Part shown: positions 58,892 through 64,000 of the stretch, in pieces
How positions within the stretch are numbered: position 1 is the stretch's first letter
How the letters are laid out: each line of letters opens with the position of its first letter
Assembly: GCA_045105075.1 (NCBI GenBank)
Contig: JBGCDD010000034.1
Span: 6,202 to 70,201, forward strand
Direction of reading: 5' to 3'
Length of the DNA: 64,000 bases
DNA from: JBGCDD01 sp045105075
GTDB taxonomy: Bacteria; Pseudomonadota; Alphaproteobacteria; Rhodobacterales; Rhodobacteraceae
Translations under genes and position numbers: made by a program
Notes under the pieces: generated by a model
The model's input: the letters and a program-made list of their open reading frames with translations, nothing else
Databases searched by the model: none
What the model was told of the DNA's origin: nothing

Positions 58892-59019
58892 GTGGGTCTC
58901 AGTTTCCTTTACATACGTAGTATTCGGGCCATGCGGTTGTCTCCGCCGGTCTTTGATTCGGGTTTTATGATGCAACAAAGGGCACGGGCGCACCGCCCAT
59001 GACCCCATGCAACGCCGGG

Positions 59020-59048
59020 CGTATAGGCCATGCCCCCCTGTGATGCAA
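59020..59048 (-). promoter_or_regulatory. sigma-70 promoter for rpsA
   Basis: On the minus strand TTGCAT (59048-59043), a 17-nt spacer, and TATACG (59025-59020). The predicted start near 59013 gives a 5' leader of about 120 nt before the rpsA ATG, long enough for autoregulation by S1. Confidence 0.65.
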
Positions 59049-59124
59049 GGGTTTTGGCGCCGCTTTAGGGTTTGTTAACTTTGCAAGGGTAAAGCGACGA
59101 TGAAGCATTCAGGGGAGAGCTTGC

Positions 59125-59538
59125 TTGCATTACATCATCTATCAAAGCCGCGCGCTGATCCCGCAAGGCAGCGACGAACACCGGGTGATCATGTCACAAT
59201 GCCAGACCCACAACCGCGATTCCGGGCTAACCGGGTTTCTGCATCGCGAAGGTGACTTTTTTGTTCAGTACATCGAAGGCCCAAAAGAAAAGCTGGATCA
59301 AACGATCGCCCGCATTCGCAAGGACCCGCGCCATACCGATTTGATAATCCTGGACGAACAGCCACTCGACTCACGCAAACTGCCCGACTGGCAGATGGGG
59401 TTTGTAAAAAAGGATCAATTTCGTCTGAAGGACCTTATCGAAATGGACGACGAAGGGCTGGATCTGAAGTTCACCGAACCCTTTGATTTGGTTGTTTTTA
59501 TGGTGGCAAACGCCGATATGTTGCGCGCTGCAGCCTAG
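59125..59538 (+). CDS. short BLUF-domain blue-light sensor
   Basis: 137 aa. TTG 59125 has AGGGGAG 7 nt upstream and gives HYIIYQSRAL, with the flavin-proximal Tyr. BLUF hallmarks follow: HNRDSGLTGFLHREGDFF (Asn), FVQYIEGP (the switching Gln) and LPDWQMGF (Trp/Met). No output domain is attached, so it should signal through a partner protein. It is convergent with the next gene (4-bp overlap) and sits next to rpsA. Confidence 0.9.
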   Translation: MHYIIYQSRALIPQGSDEHRVIMSQCQTHNRDSGLTGFLHREGDFFVQYIEGPKEKLDQTIARIRKDPRHTDLIILDEQPLDSRKLPDWQMGFVKKDQFRLKDLIEMDDEGLDLKFTEPFDLVVFMVANADMLRAAA

Positions 59539-60071
59539 ATATCTTCGGATTTGTCCTGAAGTTCCTTCAACAGGTCGCGATAGATATCAACGCTGTCGCC
59601 GCCGCCAAACACATTCGCGCCCCCGGAATAAGACTGCCCATAGGTGCGCGCCGCGTTGACGGTCTGGATCAAACCCGACAAAAGTTGCTGCCGCTCAAGC
59701 GGCGACAACGGGTGGATGAACACACTCCAAAGACGTCCCCGCGCCACGGCGTACCGCGCATCAAGCGCGCTGTCGAAATTGGCCTGCATGACCCGCAGCA
59801 ATTCCTCCGGGCTGAGACCGGCCGCGCTGCGGATCGGCACCATGGCGCGCATCCTGTCGGCCCGCGGATCGGCAATGATCAACACCGGGACATCATTCAG
59901 CGTGAATTGCAGCCCATTGCCCTGCACCTGTGTGTCGGGATCCAGCGCCATGACAATACGCGCCAAACGCTCCATCGACATCCGTGGTTCTGCCTCAGGC
60001 GCGGTCGTTTGCGCCCAGGCACCAGCCGTCGCCAAAGCAAAGGCGAAACAAATCAAAGACAAAACGCGCAT
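59535..60071 (-). CDS. secreted protein of unknown function
   Basis: 178 aa from ATG 60071, with signal peptide RVLSLICFAFALATAGAWA cut before QT. The mature part has an alpha/beta layout (LQFTLNDVPVLIIADPRADR, LWSVFIHPLSPLERQQL) vaguely like YbjN/CesT chaperone folds; this is only a guess. A Gly/Ser-rich stretch (SYSGGANVFGGGDS) lies near the C-terminus. It lies 108 nt downstream of cmk on the same strand. Confidence 0.75.
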   Translation of the reverse strand: MRVLSLICFAFALATAGAWAQTTAPEAEPRMSMERLARIVMALDPDTQVQGNGLQFTLNDVPVLIIADPRADRMRAMVPIRSAAGLSPEELLRVMQANFDSALDARYAVARGRLWSVFIHPLSPLERQQLLSGLIQTVNAARTYGQSYSGGANVFGGGDSVDIYRDLLKELQDKSEDI

Positions 60072-60179
60072 CGGAATCCTCCATCCATTCGCGATCAGCA
60101 TACACCGCCACCGCACCACATCGACAAACGCTTTGGTGAGCAATTGTTGCAAGAGAGATTAATGTCTAAGCGGTTGGTT

Positions 60180-60794
60180 TTAGGGTTTTAAATGTGAAAC
60201 CACATCAATTGCACGGGCCGTTGCAGCAACGATCGAAAGCGCACTTGTGTCAATTTCCACAGCATCGGCAGCCGCAATCAGCGGTGCCTGCGCCCGAGTG
60301 GAGTCGCGTGCATCGCGCACCATCACATCTGCCAAAACACCTTCACGGGTCAGCGATGGATCGGACGGCGCCAATTCTTGAAATCGCCGTTCGGCGCGGA
60401 TCTCGGGGCTTGCGGTGACAAACAGCTTGGCCTCTGCCTGCGGGCAAATCACAGTTCCAATGTCGCGCCCATCCAGAACCGCCCCTCCGGCTCGGCGTGC
60501 AAACGCCCGTTGGAAATCGACAAGCGCGGCGCGCACATCGGCCAGAACCGCCACCTTGCTGGCCGCTTGGGCGACCGCAGCTGTGCGAAGATCATCACGC
60601 AAAAGATCCTTTGCGGTCAGAGCCTTGGCCGCCTGCAATGCAGCTGTGCCATCCAGCACCTGCGCCCCAACGACGCGATAAAGCAGCCCTGTATCAAGGT
60701 GGGCAAACCCAAAATGCTCAGCCACGGCCCTGGAAATTGTACCCTTGCCAGCCGCAGCGGGACCGTCGATCGCCACCGTGAATGGCGCGCTCAT
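60180..60794 (-). CDS. cmk: cytidylate kinase
   Basis: 204 aa. P-loop [19 protein letters not shown] (near residues 10-28), the CMP-binding segment [11 protein letters not shown] and the [11 protein letters not shown] motif identify it. It phosphorylates CMP and dCMP. Its start overlaps the aroA stop by 4 bp, the usual aroA-cmk pair. Confidence 0.97.
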   Translation of the reverse strand: MSAPFTVAIDGPAAAGKGTISRAVAEHFGFAHLDTGLLYRVVGAQVLDGTAALQAAKALTAKDLLRDDLRTAAVAQAASKVAVLADVRAALVDFQRAFARRAGGAVLDGRDIGTVICPQAEAKLFVTASPEIRAERRFQELAPSDPSLTREGVLADVMVRDARDSTRAQAPLIAAADAVEIDTSALSIVAATARAIDVVSHLKP

Positions 60795-62140
60795 CCGGCA
60801 CTGCGCAAATCAGCGCCCAACTCGGCCATAAGCGGGGTAAATATCGGGAAAGACGTGGAAATTGGCGTACCATCATCGACGGAAACAGGTTTCTGGGTGG
60901 CCATGCCCAACACCATGAATGACATCGCGATGCGATGGTCCAAATGGCTGGCACAGGTGGTGCCGCCCACCACCGAACCGGGCCCGTTGCCAGTGACCGC
61001 CCACCAGTCCTCACCCTCTTCTACGGTGACGCCGTTGGCGCGCAGACCGGATGCCATCGCATCGATTCGGTCGCTTTCTTTGACCCGTAACTCTTTGACT
61101 CCGCGCATCATTGTGATGCCAGTGGCGAAACTGGCGACAACCGAAAGCACAGGGTATTCGTCGATCATGCTGGCGGCACGCGCCGGGGGCACCTCGATGC
61201 CACGCATATCGGGCGAGAACCGCGCGCGCAAATCCGCCACTGGCTCACCGCCCTCTATGCGGTTGTTTTCATAGGTTAAATCAGCACCCATTTCGCGCAG
61301 CGTGGTGAACAACCCGGCGCGCGTCGGGTTCAAACCGATACCCGGCACCAGCACATCTGAGCCGGGCACGATGAGTGCTGCGCAAACCGGAAAAGCCGCG
61401 CTTGAGGGGTCGCGCGGCACTGCGATGGTCTGCGGTTTCAGCTCGGGTTGCCCGGTCAAAGTGATCACCCGGCCTTCGTCGCTGTCTTCGGACGTGAGCG
61501 TGGCACCGAACCCAAGCAGCATCCGCTCCGTGTGGTCGCGCGTCATTTCTTTTTCAATAACAACGGTTTGACCAGGTGCATTGAGACCAGCAAGCAACAC
61601 GGCCGATTTGACCTGAGCCGAGGGCACCGGAACCGAATAGCGCACGGGGACCGGGTCGGCGGCGCCCACCAGCGTCATCGGCAGGCGCCCACCTGTGCGC
61701 CCAACGGTCTGCGCGCCAAACAATGCTAGCGGGTCCGTGACACGTGCCATGGGGCGTTTGTTTAAACTGGCATCTCCGGTGAAGGTTGCGCTGATCGCCG
61801 AGGTCGCCATTGCGCCCATAATGAGTCGCACACCAGTCCCAGAGTTGCCACAGTCAATCACTTGATTTGGCTCACAAAATCCACCTACGCCCACACCATG
61901 AACGCTCCACGCACCCTCTCCGTGATCGGTGACGTCTGCCCCGAAAGCCTGCATCGCGCGGGCGGTGTCGAGCACGTCCTGACCCGTGAGCAGACCGGTG
62001 ATTTTGGTTTCACCGACACTGAGCGCGCCCAGGATCAGCGAACGGTGCGAGATCGATTTATCACCCGGTACCCGAGCGGTACCCGTCAGCGCGCCGCAGG
62101 GCGTGGAGGTCATGGGGAGGGGCGTGCCGTGGCCGGACAT
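60791..62140 (-). CDS. aroA: 3-phosphoshikimate 1-carboxyvinyltransferase (EPSP synthase)
   Basis: 449 aa from ATG 62140 ([20 protein letters not shown]). It follows the Agrobacterium CP4-like (class II) pattern: [51 protein letters not shown] and ELRVKESDR. The glyphosate-site loop is [11 protein letters not shown], with Gly101 where CP4 carries Ala100. It catalyses the sixth shikimate step. It lies 19 nt after trmB and overlaps cmk. Confidence 0.97.
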   Translation of the reverse strand: MSGHGTPLPMTSTPCGALTGTARVPGDKSISHRSLILGALSVGETKITGLLTGQDVLDTARAMQAFGADVTDHGEGAWSVHGVGVGGFCEPNQVIDCGNSGTGVRLIMGAMATSAISATFTGDASLNKRPMARVTDPLALFGAQTVGRTGGRLPMTLVGAADPVPVRYSVPVPSAQVKSAVLLAGLNAPGQTVVIEKEMTRDHTERMLLGFGATLTSEDSDEGRVITLTGQPELKPQTIAVPRDPSSAAFPVCAALIVPGSDVLVPGIGLNPTRAGLFTTLREMGADLTYENNRIEGGEPVADLRARFSPDMRGIEVPPARAASMIDEYPVLSVVASFATGITMMRGVKELRVKESDRIDAMASGLRANGVTVEEGEDWWAVTGNGPGSVVGGTTCASHLDHRIAMSFMVLGMATQKPVSVDDGTPISTSFPIFTPLMAELGADLRSAG

Positions 62141-62159
62141 AGCGGATCCTTTTTCTGGA

Positions 62160-62873
62160 TTACCCAGTATTATCAATGCGTTGAAATATCATGTAGTGGG
62201 GCGTACGGCCCTCGCGGAGGGCCTTTTGTTCATAGCGGGTGGCGATCCAATCGCTCCACGGGGTGCGCCAATGATCAGGACCTTCAGCGAGCCATTGAAA
62301 CCCGGATTTGGGAACTTCTTCAAGGGTTTGGCGGACATAATCGGGAATGTCGGTGGCCACGCGAAAGAGTGCTCCGGGTTTCAAAACATGGGCAAGCGCG
62401 TCAAGATGCTCGGGCGTGACAAAGCGTCGGCGGTGATGGCGAGATTTCGGCCAGGGATCAGGATAAAGAAGGAAGGCTTTTTCCACGCAAGCCTTTGGTA
62501 ACACGTCAAAAAGATCACGCACATCGCCAGGGAACACAGCCAGATTGTCAACGCCGGCGCGGCGGATTTTTCCCAGCAGCATAGCGACGCCGTTGATGTA
62601 GGGTTCGGCGCCAATGATCGCAACGTCGCGGTTTTGCGCGGCTTGGTGGACCCTATGCTCGCCGCCACCAAAGCCGATCTCAAGCCATAAGGGTTTGTTC
62701 CCAAACCGCTTTTCCAGATCAAGCGGCGTGCGGGCGGGGTTATCATCCCAACTGACGGGTCCAGGCGACAGGGCGGCCAAATCTTCGTCGAGATAGCCCT
62801 TTTGCGACTGCTTGAGCGCTTTGCCCTTAAGGCGGCCGTAAAAGTTGCGATGAGGGCGGACGGGGTCAGTCAT
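62160..62873 (-). CDS. trmB: tRNA (guanine-46-N7)-methyltransferase
   Basis: 237 aa from ATG 62873 ([20 protein letters not shown]). The SAM loop is [10 protein letters not shown], and the family motif is [18 protein letters not shown]. The C-terminus has [19 protein letters not shown]. It makes m7G46 in tRNA. It is the first gene of trmB-aroA-cmk on this strand. Confidence 0.95.
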   Translation of the reverse strand: MTDPVRPHRNFYGRLKGKALKQSQKGYLDEDLAALSPGPVSWDDNPARTPLDLEKRFGNKPLWLEIGFGGGEHRVHQAAQNRDVAIIGAEPYINGVAMLLGKIRRAGVDNLAVFPGDVRDLFDVLPKACVEKAFLLYPDPWPKSRHHRRRFVTPEHLDALAHVLKPGALFRVATDIPDYVRQTLEEVPKSGFQWLAEGPDHWRTPWSDWIATRYEQKALREGRTPHYMIFQRIDNTG

Positions 62874-63127
62874 GCGCGCGGGTTTAGCGGGGGGCGCGGA
62901 CCTTCGCAAGGCAGCGCGTTAACGCGGCGTGCGCAGTGGCATCGCGCATGGCACGGCCCAGATCTTGGGGGCGGCGGCGCAGGATCACCGCGCTCAGCGG
63001 CAAAATAGTTTGAAAACTGTACAAATTGAACATGGATTTCTGCAAAAACCGAAGATGTCAGGCGTTCAGGATCTGTTAAGCCGCGCTACGGCGTTAACCT
63101 GGGTGGGACGCCGCAGTTAACAAACCA
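62874..63127. other. gap between trmB and the ClpP-like gene
   Basis: 254 nt without a gene. It includes only a loose inverted repeat (GCGGCG..CGCCG region, about 63070-63120) that might terminate the minus-strand ClpP-like gene; there is no clear T-tract. The trmB promoter should lie here but was not resolved. Confidence 0.35.
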
Positions 63128-63775
63128 TTACTCGGTCAGAACGCCGACGCGCAAAAGTTCTGATCGTCGCGGGCGCCACATGCTGGCGTCGGGGTCGCGA
63201 ATGGATTCGATGGCAAATACCGGGTCAACATCACGGCTCAGCATGTATTTTAACTGGTTGTACACTTCATCCTGGGTATCGAGGTACATCCATTCGGCGA
63301 AATCGAACGGCGTGTCCCAACCATCGTCTTCGCGGTTGTCGTTGTAGTAGGATTCGATGTTTTTGGCAGACCAATAGGTCTGATGAAAGCCCAGCCGTGA
63401 TCCGCGCGACATGGTGCGGTTTTGACCGGCGAGCAACAGCGTGACGCAAGAGCTGTCGCAATCGCCGTGCACATGGGTGTCGAGCTCAAAATCCAGGATG
63501 ATATCGCTCATCTTGAAACTGGCCCAGACCGAGCCGCCATTGGAGTTGAGCTGTAAGGTCTGGATGCCGTCGTTGTCGCGCAGAAGGTCAAGCAGGATGT
63601 TGATGTCGGCGGACTTGATGCCTTCGTATTCATCCTCGTTCGGCGTGTCGGTGTCATAGATCAGCGTGGTGCCGTCGATGTAGAATTTGCCACTTTCGGC
63701 ATGCGCCGGTTCCAGGCAAAAGCCCAAAAGCGACAGCGCCGTGGTCAAGGATTTTAAGGTGCAAATCGGGTCCAT
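63128..63775 (-). CDS. secreted ClpP-like serine hydrolase
   Basis: 215 aa. A signal peptide (LTTALSLLGFCLEPAHA) is followed by a ClpP/crotonase-type fold: LQLNSNGGSVWASFKMSDII, then a CxSxC motif in GDCDSSCVTLLLAG (Ser108 as likely nucleophile) and SRLGFHQTYW (His131). Periplasmic proteins with this signature are widespread in Rhodobacteraceae but their substrates are unknown. It lies 21 nt downstream of metK on the same strand. Confidence 0.82.
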   Translation of the reverse strand: MDPICTLKSLTTALSLLGFCLEPAHAESGKFYIDGTTLIYDTDTPNEDEYEGIKSADINILLDLLRDNDGIQTLQLNSNGGSVWASFKMSDIILDFELDTHVHGDCDSSCVTLLLAGQNRTMSRGSRLGFHQTYWSAKNIESYYNDNREDDGWDTPFDFAEWMYLDTQDEVYNQLKYMLSRDVDPVFAIESIRDPDASMWRPRRSELLRVGVLTE

Positions 63776-63796
63776 CGGCGCTCTCGCTGTGTTGGG

Positions 63797-64000
63797 TCAG
63801 ACGGCTTTTTTCAGCGCGTCGACCAAATCGGTTTTCTCCCAGCTGAAGCCACCATCGGCCTCGGGCGCGCGCCCGAAATGGCCATAAGCGGCGGTGCGCT
63901 GGTAGATCGGTTTGTTCAGCTCAAGATGCTGGCGAATGCCGCGCGGCGTCAAGTCCATGACGGAATCAATTGCCGTTTCGATGTCGGCCGGGGCCACATC
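63797..64000 (-). CDS. metK: S-adenosylmethionine synthetase, C-terminal fragment
   Basis: The last 67 codons are present; the gene continues beyond the right edge. [18 protein letters not shown] and [20 protein letters not shown] are the conserved C-terminus of alphaproteobacterial MetK. It makes S-adenosylmethionine, the cofactor of the nearby TrmB and of TrmD. Any upstream riboswitch would be outside the window. Confidence 0.95.
   Translation of the reverse strand, partial: DVAPADIETAIDSVMDLTPRGIRQHLELNKPIYQRTAAYGHFGRAPEADGGFSWEKTDLVDALKKAV

Noticed and set aside
57701..59002. 433-codon open frame on the plus strand opposite rpsA
   Set aside because: It is the antisense shadow of rpsA, caused by codon bias at high GC; no domains and no ribosome-binding site.
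63110..63130. CtrA-like box TTAA-N7-TTAC
   Set aside because: Second half-site is imperfect and it lies at the 3' end of the ClpP-like gene, not at a promoter.

Overview
The window is chromosomal DNA of an alphaproteobacterium, almost certainly a marine Rhodobacteraceae (Roseobacter-group) member. This follows from the gene orders: atpI-atpB-atpE-atpF2(b')-atpF; ffh / three GNATs / chorismate mutase / rpsP / rimM / trmD / rplS / rpmE; and trmB-aroA-cmk / rpsA-ihfB-lapA-trpF-trpB. MipZ, a urtABCDE urea transporter, PhaR-like operators with phasins, a VPLPA-CTERM protein and high G+C agree with this. No rRNA, tRNA, transposase, prophage or CRISPR array was seen.

Layout. 1-2138 (minus): F0 part of ATP synthase. 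2294-6906: LysR, DUF1127, ArsR, EamA exporter, second LysR, azoreductase and a small membrane protein. 6903-13961 (plus): a structured leader, ffh, three overlapping GNAT acetyltransferases, chorismate mutase, a three-copy 31-bp hairpin repeat, rpsP, a small membrane protein, rimM, trmD, a GFA protein, rplS, rpmE and a strong terminator. Several junctions are bridged by tiny ORFs that overlap both neighbours. 14041-17003: TPR-sulfotransferase, MipZ, MarR. 17161-25305: a catabolic stretch (cyclase, RidA, glutamine amidotransferase, FAD oxidase, TauD dioxygenase, Tat-exported binding protein, DUF2165, agmatinase-family hydrolase, DOPA dioxygenase). It abuts urtEDCBA (25302-31265, minus), so urea release and urea import may be linked.

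31608-40120 (minus) is the most unusual part. One compact gene train encodes a membrane-anchored Ser/Thr kinase, an FHA protein, a PP2C phosphatase, three P-loop GTPases of dynamin type (one very large, one degenerate), a small possible roadblock-like protein and an unknown protein. It looks like a phosphorylation-controlled dynamin module with no type VI secretion genes nearby.

40483-53563 concerns fatty acids and storage polymers: a self-sufficient P450-reductase fusion, a phasin with PhaR-type operators, DUF445, a second phasin, an alpha/beta hydrolase, a wax-ester synthase/DGAT, then fadD-phaJ-phaC-phaZ. PhaC and PhaZ resemble the medium-chain-length PHA enzymes of pseudomonads. 53560-64000 is mainly core biosynthesis and translation (trpB, trpF, lapA, ihfB, rpsA, cmk, aroA, trmB, metK). 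Accessory genes are set into it: a VPLPA-CTERM protein between trpF and trpB, a BLUF photoreceptor and a secreted protein between rpsA and cmk, and a secreted ClpP-like protein beside metK.
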